From contig CM055605.1 of assembly GCA_029379385.1 (NCBI GenBank), positions 372,001 to 436,000 of the forward strand: DNA of 64,000 bases. The letters are read 5' to 3'. Position 1 is the first letter of the stretch. Every line of letters begins with the position of its first letter. Shown here one piece after another: positions 1-17,000 of the stretch. The notes beneath the pieces were generated by a model. It saw nothing but the letters and a program-made list of their open reading frames with translations. It was not told the DNA's origin and searched no databases. The stretch comes from Quillaja saponaria. Lineage: Eukaryota; Streptophyta; Magnoliopsida; Fabales; Quillajaceae. The translations under genes were made by a program, and so were the position numbers.

Positions 1-224
1 ACACAAGTTTGTCAGATAATGGTCAAATAGCAGGGATGCTGACTCAGCTCAAGAATGTAAACAACTGGTTAGATGAGATAGGATCGAGCTTGGATGAGGG
101 AGAATCAACCAACATATCAACTGAAACAATTGACAGGCTTAGGAAGAAGATTTATGAATATCTTCTTACACATGTTGAGTCTGCTGCTGCGGCACTTGGT
201 GGTCAATCACAGTCATCACCTTGA
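1..224 (+). CDS. C-terminal exon of an unrecognised protein, 5'-truncated by the window
   Basis: The frame is open from the first bases of the window to a TGA at 222-224 and gives about 73 residues ending in a Ser/Gln/Gly-rich tail. There is no reason to use the TTG or the internal ATG as a start, because the reading frame enters from upstream. The peptide is hydrophilic and amphipathic, with a helix-like stretch ([20 protein letters not shown]) suited to a coiled coil or helical bundle. Such a tail could close a kinesin-like or other coiled-coil protein, but I do not recognise the family and assign no function. What follows to about 560 is AT-rich and fits a 3' UTR. Confidence 0.6.
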   Translation, partial: TSLSDNGQIAGMLTQLKNVNNWLDEIGSSLDEGESTNISTETIDRLRKKIYEYLLTHVESAAAALGGQSQSSP

Positions 225-1514
225 ACCCGAACAACAGAAACCAAAAACAAATTGAACTAGTAGCATACAATTTATCTTGAGGATGCATATAAATATTCAC
301 CTTGGCCACCAAGTGGTCCAGGGAGCTTTGTTTTGTTTTCCTTTTTTTTATGTACATAAAATCCTACATGGGTTTAGGGTATATATGTATGGATTATTAT
401 CATCAGGAAAAGCATCAGTTGTGTGTTGATAGAGAATTTTACAATACCTGACTTGTATGGATATTGTTCCAACAAAATTTTACAAATCCAAACAGTTTGC
501 AGATTAGAGCATACCTGACTTGTAAAGGAGTTAATTACCAATCCATTGCGTTCTATGCGGGTGTTTATGTTCCTGCCTGAAATCGTGAATAGGAGATTTA
601 TTTATGTTTCCAAAATTAGTAGTAATCTCGTGTTTTTTGTATCCTTAATTGTCTTAGGCACCGGTTTGGATTTGTACCCAGGACGCGGCCCGTTTGGTAC
701 GCTGTGACTCGAATCTCATGTTCCAGGTTCTAGGTTGCGCGTTTTAGAAGCAACCTAGGGGCGCTTTTTGGTCTCAATTATTTTTTCTCTTTTTATGTCT
801 TTTATTTTTTCACTTTATTTTCTTTTTGTCTTTACACCAACCATATATTTAAACAATTCAAATACATATTATAAATAAAATTTGATTTTTAATATTTTAC
901 ACACAAATTTACTGTTTAAAACATAATCTCAAAATTCAAACAAAACAGAAGAATATGATCACAAATTATAATTTTTGTACAACCCACAGATCAAAACTGT
1001 GATGAGATGAAGGCCATGATCCTCCTATCACTTCCAACCTGAACGGACTCTTAGCCTCGCAGAGATTTCGGTCATTTTCCCCAAGGAGAACAATACGGTC
1101 CATCCAATTATAAGCAAGGTGGAATACGTGGCAGACCATTATTGGTAAATATGACGAGGTTCCTTCGACCAAGCGCACTTGACTAAGAGTTGACTAACCA
1201 GTTTAGTGATGGATTAACTAAATTGGACAATTGTACAAATTGAATTTCCTGGAAATTCAATTTAATTTAAATATTGAACAAAAAATGATTTAATGGCCTA
1301 TTCTCAGTGATGACCTTGTTGAATCTCAGCACAAATCCCATTATGCGATGGTATTACGGTAATTACATATTTCACTGATAATTAAATTTATTATTTTTTT
1401 ATTTTAAATAAAGCCTGCAACTTTACCAGTGGCCCCCCGGATCTGTCTCTGTTGTCTGTGAGAGGAGACTTCATTTTTTACCTCTAGTCTACACAAGAAG
1501 CAAAGAAATGAGAG
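225..1514. other. Intergenic region between the 5' partial gene and CRT3
   Basis: The first few hundred bases are probably the 3' UTR of the upstream gene. A GC-richer patch at about 658-765 stands out from its AT-rich surroundings and contains a near-duplicated phrase (caccggtttggatttgtac and cccgtttggtacgctgtg). It looks like transposon debris but I see no clear terminal repeats. The segment next to CRT3 (about 1100-1500) is the likely promoter and 5' UTR. It contains an ACGTGGC core (about 1125-1131), a bZIP-type site compatible with ER-stress or ABA regulation, though this is not proof of it. The ORFs here are short and unsupported. Confidence 0.5.
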
Positions 1515-7111
<5,597 letters not shown>

Positions 7112-8373
7112 GGCTGGCAAGGCAGCAACATAATTGTTCATCATTAGCAAGTACATTAAAAATGCCGGATGAGCTTCTCAATCTGTCTTCGAAAGATGCC
7201 TAGTTTTTCTGATAGTGTTGCCATCCACAGTGGTGTTGATTGTTGTTGTAGCATTTAAATTGCAGCCGGACTGTTCTCAAAAAGCTGTATTGTCAAAGCT
7301 CATGTTAAAGTGACATGCATCTTTGCGATTAATGACTAGTACTCTCATTATCACTTTCATTCGGGGATAAAACCAACCCAATAAATAATTTGGAAACAGA
7401 TCCAGAAAATTGAGTAGATAATAGAAGCATCTGTTGAAAGAAGCATTTAAGAAACAAATAAAAGCTGTCGGGGATGCAATATGTAAACAACTTTTGCATT
7501 GAAGGTGACATTCATTTCTCAATATGTACGTCCCCTTCCACCCCACTTTCCTGTGAAAATGTTTTCAAAGTAAATAAAATTGTATATTTTGCAATAACGA
7601 AACAAACTCATTATTTAACTTTACATGATGATTAACATATATTTAAAATCAATATTCTACATTAATTCACATTAATCAAAGAATTGGAAATTTGGAATCA
7701 AATTTAGAAAAGAGAATTATCTTTTATTATATGATCGAATAATTCATAAAATGAATGCTAGTGGTGTTATCTTTTTAATGTCATTTCATAAAAATTTTAA
7801 AGATATTTTAGTGAACTTCAACTAATTAATTCTCTGACCCATAATTTTATTTCTGATCTTCTGAAAATTAATAAAGTAAATATATATTTTTAACCATGAT
7901 GTTAACCCTTCAAAATTTTTATTTAATTAAAATATAATCCTTAATTTAGTCCTTAAAAATTCTAATCCAAAAAATAAATAAAGAAAACGTACCTTTTTTA
8001 ATCATCAATTAAACTTTAAAATTTTTACTTAATTAAAATATAGTCCTTGATTTTAATTTTTTCTAAACTAATAGGAGGACGTTAATATTTTAGATACTCA
8101 GCATTAATTGCGTAACCACTATATGATTACTACTTATTTTATCCACATGGGAGCAGGAGCACACACTACCCAACTCGGTGACTCTGACGTCACATAAGAA
8201 AAAAGAAAAATCAAAAAGTGAAAGAGTTTAATTAACGCGTGGTGGTTATGGTGGTGGTGTTAATGTAGAGGAGGAAAAAGCAAATTCCTTTTCAACAAAA
8301 TAGTACTGAGTGCCAACCCATATCTCCATTATCTTTGTCTTCCTCCTCTCTTCCTGTCTTCCTTCAAAGGGAG
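7112..8373. other. CRT3 3' UTR and AT-rich intergenic DNA
   Basis: After the CRT3 stop there is a likely 3' UTR to about 7560, then very AT-rich DNA with no supported gene. A direct repeat of about 37 bp (7912-7948 and 8018-8054, around ttaattaaaatat.gtcctt) lies about 106 bp apart with a few substitutions. It looks like old tandem duplication or transposon debris. The last 250 bases should be the glyoxalase II promoter and 5' UTR. Confidence 0.5.
8185..8192. promoter_or_regulatory. Palindromic TGACGTCA bZIP (CRE/as-1-type) site
   Basis: A perfect TGACGTCA palindrome lies about 180 bases upstream of the glyoxalase II start codon. TGACG-type sites are bound by plant bZIP factors, including TGA factors that respond to stress and xenobiotics. 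Such regulation would suit a detoxification gene, but only the motif is seen here. Confidence 0.35.
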
Positions 8374-11300
8374 ATGCAGATGATTTCAAGAGCCTCCTCC
8401 GCCATGGCCTCCTTCCCTTGTTCTAAGGTTTGTCTTTCTTTCTTTTAGAATAAAAGTAAATAAGAAATCAGTGGTGGGAATGCCCCTTTTTGAATCAATT
8501 TCGCGGTGCATATTGTGCAATTTGGGATATGTTTGGTATGGATGGAATAAAGACTGAAGAATAGAAAGTGGATAGTTGCCAGTGATTATGTTTTGTTTTC
8601 TTTCGTTCATATTTTCATTTTTCAACATAGTTAGGGAGTGATATGACTCGTGAGGGTATTGTTTTCGTGTTTGGGAAGTGTTTTCCTTTAACCTTGATGA
8701 AGAAAACACAGGGAATCAGAAATAGCTTTTCATGTTGTTATAATTTTGTTAAGTAAGTTAAGAGATATTAGCTTGGCGTATTTGCTTTGACACATAAACG
8801 ATTATTCGATTTTTCATTACTTTACTCAAGTTATGCTTCTGTATTGTTGGAGTTGGAGAAGGGCTTAAATAACTGGTATCTGGGAGGTAGAAGTTGAATA
8901 ACCTGATATCTAATTATACCATCTATTGGATGTGTAAAACTATGGCAAAAAATGATATTTTATACGGGTGGGATTCTGGTGCTTCAACTTGCCCTAACTT
9001 CCCCTTTGTAAGTTGGAAAAAGAGTTTGGTTACCAAATTTGGTTACCGTAAGCGGACAGGGGCATTATATGATTTTAAGCACTGTCCATTGAAGTGGGTT
9101 CTCATCTATAAGCTCATTTTGGCTTTCTGTTGATTCCAAACTGGCAATGTGACTTGTGATAGCAAGTTCAAGGAGTAATGTGTTGTTTTTCAATTATATA
9201 TATTTGATAAGGTCTATCTGCCAAGTATTGTGATATTTTATTTTCAAGGTGCCTGGTCTATAATACCTGCTATTTTCTTGCTTTTTTTAGGTATCGGCAT
9301 CTTCCCAATTGGCATTATTCATTGATTTAATTTTTCCTCCTGCCTCTAAAATCTGAAGACTGAAGTGGTAATTGTTGATTTTGTAGTAATTGGATTTCAG
9401 TGTTGTGTTTCTAGGTGCAAAAAGGGTATCCCGTATGGCCAGGTGTCAGACAATTTTGCTTTAGAAAAGGTGTTATATATGGGTTCATGCGGCTCTTGTC
9501 AGTACCATTAAAAACCTTGCGTGGAGCTAGTCGATCAATCAGAGTTGCTCAATTTTGCAGTGTTGTGAATGTGTCTTCCTCATTGCAGATTGAATTGGTG
9601 AGGAGCATGCCTAAGTTTTTCATAAGATTATGGTAAAGAGTGGAATATTATTCATTGAGCAGAGAAATATGGTTACTGAATCATTTGGTGAGAGGATAAT
9701 ACAGTAAAATGCCACTCATGTAATGGACCTCATCGAAGATTTAATTTTTTACTTCTTTCATTTTCAGGTACCATGTCTCAGGGACAACTATGCATATCTT
9801 TTACATGATGTGGATACAGGGACAGTTGGTGTTGTCGATCCTTCCGAAGCTGTACCCATTATAGATGCTTTGAGCAGGAAAAATCGAAATTTGACATATA
9901 TACTGAACACACATCATCATCATGATCACACTGGTGGGAATGCAGCACTAAAAGTAAGGTATGGTGCCAAGGTATGAAATTGTTATCTTCTAAGGTCAAA
10001 GTTGGTTTTTCCGTTGGAGGAAAAATTTCTTCTCTTACTTTGTCTATATCTGAACTTCTTAACTATTCGGAACCCTAGTTTGGCAATAACAATGTAATGT
10101 AGCATAACTTTGAACTTGTTACAACTTTGGTGATGCTCTGTCAGAATCATTCTAACTGCTGATATGACTGATCAAAATGCCTTTCACCCTGATGATATAT
10201 CTTAATAGATCTTCCTCTTCCTCTTCGTCTTCCTCTCCCTCTCCCTCTCCTTTCTCTCTTTTCTTGTGTCTACTGGCTGGGCGCCTTTTTTTTATGGGCA
10301 GAGGTGGGAAGGGGTTGGCAGTAGAAGACTAGAAGGTGGTGATGTGGTGTTAAGTTTTATATAAGTACAAAAACAGAAATCCCATGTTCTTGTTGCAAAA
10401 CTCCAGTTTTATACTTAAATAAATATTCTTTTTTGTTTTTAGGTGATTGGATCAGGAACAGATGAGGATCGGATTCCTGGTATCGATATTACTTTAAATG
10501 ATGGAGACAAGTGGATGTTTGCTGGCCATGAGGTGCTAGTAATGGAGACACCGGGTCACACTCGAGGTCAGATTCACTGCTTGTTTGCATTGGAGAGTCT
10601 CCTGAAATTTACTTGTGGAGGAACATATTATTTTAATAATTGTTTCCTGAGATCCACTTGATTGTTGCTTTATGGGGTTTATATTTACTGCATTGTTTTT
10701 GTATCTGGCATTTTTTGAATTGATGGAACTTAGAATGAATGGCTTTGTTTAGTAATTTAGAATCTATTCTTGTCTGAATATTCATTGTTCAATTTTACTT
10801 ATGAAATTCTTGATCTACACAAATCTATTGGTTAGTTGGTATGTTATGGAGAAAGTGGAAAATACTATGAGTAATGTGAGAGGAAGTATATGGGGTTCTT
10901 GGCAATGAGTGTTATATTATAATAAACTATTACAGTGATTTATGAGGTCACATGAGCATTATACATTCTGTTAGTTTGATTTTGTTATACAGTCAGATAC
11001 TCACTAGTGATTCTATTTTTATTTTTTTTTCTTAACCTTCAAAGTCTTTCCTCCTTGTAGCTATTTGCCTGGTTGGAGATATAAGTTCTTGATTCACCTT
11101 AACCTCAAGTAGTTCTTTAATTCCACCCCAATTATGTATATATATTGTCACTGTTCAGCTTTCATCTAGTCTCTACTTGTTGTCTAGTTCCTTAACACCA
11201 GTAGAATTAGGAATTAATGAGGATCACCACACCTCTCAATATCTCTAATAGGTTTTCGATGTTGTCAATGTTGGACTCTTTTGTTTGGGTTGTTGGATAG

Positions 11301-12563
11301 AGCTATATAGGCAGGCCGTGTAAGGGTAGGCTAGAAACTTCTTGGTGCTCCAGGGTCCTTGGACATGGGAACCCTGAACATAGCATTCTTGTGATTCTTT
11401 GTTCACTCCTCATGTGCCTGATGGAGTGATGTTTTTAATTTACTTTTCATTTGTACTTACTGCAGGCCACATTAGCTTCTACTTTCCTGGATCAGGGGTA
11501 ATTTTTACTGGAGACACCTTGTTCAGCTTATCATGTGGCAAGCTTTTTGAAGGAACCCCTGAACAGGTAAACTTGACTATCTTGTCTGTACTTTCTAGGC
11601 TAGCATTGATATTTCTAGACTTAACTCGTTGCATGCCCCCTTGATCTTTCTGCTTAGAATGTAAAAGTATATTGTGATTGTTTTCTATTCAGTTTTTTTT
11701 CCATGCTTAGGAAGACTTGGACGGGTTTTCAAAATGGTCACTTGTTTGAGGAACTTATTAGATTTGGGACTAGTGATTTTTGTTGGTTAGGAACTTATTA
11801 GCTCTAGCACTGGTTGTAAATGCAATTGTGTCAGTCCAAAGAAGGAGTTATTTGAGACACTTTGTAAAAAAAAAATTATCTTTATCTGCAGAGGATAACT
11901 GTTCTTTGACCTTGTTACAGATGCTCTCCTCCCTTGGAAAGATTATGTCTTTGCCAGATGATACAGCTATATATTGCGGCCATGAATATACATTGGTTGG
12001 TACCCTAATCTTATTTTCAAGCTTTCTGCTTTAATTAACCTAAAAAAAATCATAACTCACTTTTTGACACATGAATCTTAACAGAGTAATTCAAAGTTTG
12101 CATTGTCTATAGAACCCCAGAATGAGGAACTCCAGTCTTATGCAACCCATGTAGCTCATCTTCGAAATAAGGGCTTGCCTACGGTACGATAATTTTTTGG
12201 GCTTCCCTTCTTAGCAATTAGCTGTTACATTAATTTCAGGTAGTTAGATATTGCGCCAGCTTAAGGTGAGAGGCTCAAGGGCCGGTTAAGACTTGGACTA
12301 CACAAACTCACAAACATATACATCCCCAGCCACCAGGGGCAGGGGGACCACTTTTCTTATATATTTTTCTTCAGCTCCGTTGCACATTGCCTTATTTGAC
12401 AGTTTGTGTGTCACAGATTCCAACTACGCTGAAGATGGAAAAGGCATGCAACCCATTTCTTCGCACTTCAAGCTTGGAAATCAGGCAATCATTAAATATT
12501 ACAGCCACAGCAGATGATGCAGTTGCCTTGGGTGTCATCCGCCAAGCAAAGAATGATTTCTAA
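8374..12563 (+). CDS. GLX2: Hydroxyacylglutathione hydrolase (glyoxalase II), mitochondrial type
   Basis: Eight exons join in phase: 8374-8427, 9415-9597, 9768-9971, 10443-10566, 11466-11566, 11921-11995, 12085-12183 and 12417-12563. They give 328 residues. The first 75 or so are Ser/Arg-rich with few acidic residues, as expected of a mitochondrial or plastid transit peptide. The metallo-beta-lactamase fold follows, with the binuclear-metal motif THHHHDH at residues 127-133, then PGHTRGH, GDTLF and CGHEYT, so all expected metal ligands are present. The enzyme hydrolyses S-D-lactoylglutathione to D-lactate and glutathione, the second step of methylglyoxal detoxification. Intact ligands argue for a true glyoxalase II (GLX2-4/GLX2-5-like) rather than the catalytically altered Arabidopsis GLX2-1. 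Two ATGs (8374 and 8380) lie in frame; the first is taken. Confidence 0.95.
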
Positions 12564-14045
12564 AACTTTGTAACCTAGGTTTACTGTGTAGGAATGTCAG
12601 TCAGTTCACTTGTGAAATAATCATCACTGAGATATTTGTTGTCAATATAATTTTTGATTTGTTTTCTCCTGATCTGTCTTCTCCTGTTACTCTGGAAAGC
12701 AATTACTTTACTGTGTTCATTGATGGACTTGGGGCTATCAAATCAGAGAAGCACATGGCTTGGCCCGCACTGGAAAGGTAGAACTTCAATTTGTAGAAGG
12801 ATATGATCTCGATGTCAGGATTGCAGAATGATTTATGCGTAGAAAAACAGTCACCAAAGGGATCAGTTGAGCAATTGTGGGGTCAAGAGGGAGAGAAACT
12901 AACAGAAGCACCACCATTGATGCATGTCTTCTCTGTTACCTAATCTGCAGCCAGTTTTGTCAGCATCGTCAGAGGCAAATACGAGTAGTACCAATCAAGC
13001 TCAATGTAGGGGAAGTACTTGTTACATAATCCCCGAGCCATTGGGGAGTTTAAACGACATACGATAAATGAGTCAAACTCGAGGTCATTAGAGGCATCAT
13101 CTTTGGCAGAAGAGCAGGAGAGGCATTATTTGTTTTGCTGTTGGAGCCGTAACTGAGAGAGGAAACAGAAACATGCCATCGTTATTTGCCCATAATTCGT
13201 TTCCTCCTTGTCCTCCTCCCCCGTATGCACCTACATTGTTGCAGCTTCCCGGCCAGAATTTGTGTTTTCTCTCCTCCGTATGACCCTTATATTTCGTATA
13301 TCTGGAGATCTTTGCCTGAGCCTCCATCGCGTATCAAGTATTTTCTCTTGTTTAATTTCAGCGGCTTGGGAAGCCTGGCATTGTTGTTAATGGAGTACGA
13401 TGTAGGGCTACTAGGCTTTCTGAAGTTCATGACCTTCTTACCCAACTTAGTATTCCAAATGGGTTTTGATATTGCAGGACGGCTGAAATGAAAAAGGGTG
13501 ACTGTTTATTCTTTATATTTACTGGTCATTCGGACATGGACCTGTTTATGTCCACATTCACTAATTATCTCTTCAGTCCATCCAATGAAATCTTCGGTCC
13601 ATTCAATGAAAGGCATTATTATTGCTTAAATAGATCTATCTCTAAACCAAATATGAAAGTATATGTCTGGTTTACAGCATTAGCATTCTATATGGTTTTG
13701 TGTCGAATTCAAGTGAACCAATCTTTTAGACACAACATTGGACCAATCAAATGCGTGATCCGATTGTACGCAACTGTATTAAATAAATTGTTATTCATAT
13801 GCATCCTTAGAATATTTATTGATAATTAAAAAATTTGTGAAAATGTGTAAGGTTATCAGTTTTTTAATTTATGGGAACTCTACTAGTGCTTGAAAATTAA
13901 AAACTACTAAAAATGAATGCGTCAGCACATAATTATTTCCGCGCCAAAGCAGGCTATATATTCTATCTGATCAAATATTCTCCTTTTTATTTTCTATGAC
14001 ATTCCAACTTTCCCACTTTCCCTAATTTTCACAATCCCAAAGAAA
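12564..14045. other. GLX2 3' flank, coding relic and next promoter
   Basis: The region holds the glyoxalase II 3' UTR (to about 12700), the decayed coding relic listed separately at 12722-13491, and AT-rich DNA from about 13500. A TATA-like tatata (13955-13960) lies about 90 bases before the ATG at 14046, so the last 150 bases read as a core promoter. I see no intact gene. Confidence 0.5.
12722..13491 (+). pseudogene. Unidentified decayed coding relic
   Basis: Protein-like stretches appear in order on the + strand but in shifting frames and with stops. One runs from about 12812 to 12941 and includes SVEQLWGQEGEKLTEAPPLM. A Pro-rich piece at about 13171-13240 includes HNSFPPCPPPPYAPTLLQLP. 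A third lies at about 13270-13340 (PPYDPYISYIWRSLPEPP). A fourth follows a tttcag acceptor at about 13362 (RLGKPGIVVNGVRCRATRL, continuing LSEVHDLLTQL). Composition, codon usage and proper acceptor-like sites suggest exons of a former gene. Frameshifts and in-frame TGA/TAA codons prevent one product. I do not recognise the family, and it could instead be a non-coding transcript. Confidence 0.4.
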
Positions 14046-17000
14046 ATGGCGGTCGACGATCGGTTCACGGAGTTGAATCCTAGGACGTGCGTGTTCCTTG
14101 GCGGGAGAGGATTCCTTGGAAGATCGCTTGTATTAAGGCTGTTGAAATTGGGAAAGTATATTGTTCGAATCGCCGATTCCATTCAGTCCATTCAACTCGA
14201 TCCCTCCGAGCGCGACTCGTTTCTCTCCCATGCCATCTCTTCTGGCCGCGCTTCTTACTTCCATGTTGATATTCGGGATGAAAACCAGTTCATTAACGGT
14301 ACATAATCGAAAATGTGTTTTTTAGTGTGTGTTTGGGTACTGAGAAAATGTTGGAAGGAACAGGGATTTCCACTTCCAGGTCGGGCATAGTCTAGTCACT
14401 CAAACTGCGTCAGTAATTTCAGGAAAGTTTCACTTGGGTTTTAAGTTATAGAATCAAGAGAAGAAAGGAATTAAAGAAATATAAGTTTTCTTTATATTTA
14501 AATCCTCGTTTTTGTTGATTATATCCTATCGTAAAAAGTCTGTCTCTGAAAAAGAGTTGTACTGAGATGGAAGAGGCAAGCGGAATTGCCTGTTAGCACT
14601 TTCATGTTGCTGTGTCATGTGGTGCTTGATCTTGATATAAAGGTTCTGTAGGTCCAAGGGCGTTCCTTATGTTTTTTTGTTCTTCTTGTTTGCTACCTTG
14701 CTTCTTTCTATGGTATTTTATTTGGACCACGGATTGAGAGATGAACTGAATTATATGGAATACACCTTTTGCAGCTATTGAAGGTTCTTCTGTGGTATTT
14801 TATTTGGACCCGTCTGACTTGAATAGAAATGACTTTTATAGCTGCTACCTGATTATAGTTCAAGGTACAGCTCAGTTTGATTCAGTAAGAGACCACATTA
14901 TTTTATTTGCACCAAAAATTAAGTAATCAATAGCTACTTCCACGGAAAGTATGGCTTTGACGGGAGAGCTTCTTCTTTTAAGTTAATGCTTTTAGTATTT
15001 GAACTTTAAGCATCTTTAGGGGGTGTTGTGTGTTGCAGTTTGAGAACATATTGAGTGACTTTAAAGCTCAAGCACAAGCATTGGTCCTGTTCACTAATGA
15101 TATTGATGGTCTTTTAATTTGTGCACTTCGTCCTAGTAACATTTTTGGACCTGGTGACTCCGAGCTTGTGCCTCTTCTGGTGAAGTTAGCAAAATCTGGT
15201 TTGGGAAAGGTATGGCAACTCTTGGCATCAATTGTCTTATCAATTTGTTTTACAAGCATTCACTATACCAAAATTTGAACTTCGTTAATCTATTTGTTTG
15301 AAATACTTTTACATGATTTATTTAATTTTAAAACTCGAACTTTTTTAGTCATGGTGATGGTATCTCATTATGTTCTATACTGTTTAATGTAAAGTTGAAT
15401 CGTTTGCCATATATAGAAAGTCAGGATGCAAGTTCTAACTTACTATCATATTTCTGAAAGTCTCTAAGTTGATAAGTATTAATCCACATCAATTACTCAT
15501 AGTTGCTAGGCATGCTACAGGTGGATTCCAGTTCAATTTAAAGTTGAATCTTTTGTCGTTTGTGTTCAGATATTTCATATTATGTGAGCTTTGTATTTTT
15601 AGCATGTAGATAAATATTTTTATAAGTTTTTTTTTTTTTTTTAAGTAACATAATTTCTCATTTCAGTTTATTTTAGGGGATGGTGACAACATCTCTGACT
15701 TCATGTTTTCCGAGAATGTTGCTTATGCCCATGTCTGTGCAGAAGAAGCTTTAGATTTACGAAATGTCTCCGTGGCTGGAAAGGTACACATTGCTTAGAA
15801 TTTGGGGTGCAGCACTGCTATATCAATGTTTTAATTAGATTTAGACACGAGCAAGTATTTTTGTTTATTCAATTTGTTGGCATTTTTCATCACAAACCTT
15901 GAGCCAATGAAGTTCTGGGAATTTTTATCTAGATTTAGACATGAGCAAGTATTTTTGTTTATTCAATTTGTTGGCATTTTTCATCACAAACCTTGAGCCA
16001 ATGAAGTTCTGGGAATTTTTATCTCTCAATTCAGAAGGCCTGGGATATGAAAGGTAAAGTACTGATTAGGGTTTCAGTGCCCTGCTCGAGTCAATATAAG
16101 TTAGTAGTGTATTATATCTTGCATGTTTCCCCCTTAAGCATGCATCGGAGTTATCATATGTTCTCTTGTTTTGGGAAGTCTTTTCATTTGGAAGTTTACT
16201 TGCCTGAGTTACAGTGTCCTGCTTGGTCAATGAAGTCTTTTCATTTGTAGTGCAGACAAATTCCCTTTTTGAATTTTGAATTTTGAATTTCGTTCTTCTG
16301 ATATTGTATTCAAGACTCGGAACTGTTTGTTTCTATTGCAGGCCATTAACAAAAATTCCTGCTAAGATGGCTTGGTATGTTTTCTTGCTCTTCAAATGGA
16401 CACATGGAAGGTTGGCTTCCAGTCAATCCGAGTTCAAACTAGCCCATTACATTCAATTAGCTTTGTGCACTAGAACTTTCAATTGTGTAGCAGCTCAAAC
16501 AAATATCGATTACTCTGCACTGGTCTCCCTTAAAGTATGTGTTTTCTTTCTCTTTTTGTAAACTATTTATGTATATTTCTTTACTTATAGAAAAGTACTG
16601 TTTTTATCATAGAAAGCTCTGCTATGCAGTACACACACAGAAACATACATATCATACATATATATAGGAAATCTTTAAAAGAGGCAGACAGGAAATATTC
16701 TTTTTAGTTTTGTTTTTACAGAAATTTCCTAGACCCAGTATTTATTAACTAATTTATAGATGCTGGAATTTGTTCTTATGGTTGAGCTGTTGTAATTTCA
16801 TCTCGACCCAATTTTTACAATATCTGTCTCAAGAGGAAAGGACCGGGGAAACTTTTTCTCCCTACCCACCAGTTAGTGTGTTGCAGCTTGTAAATTGATT
16901 GAAATGATTGAGTTGTTTTATTGTATGATATGAAATTCTTTGTTATAAGTCTTCTCTTTTATGTTTGCAATACAGGATGGTGTTGCTTTAACCCTTAAAT

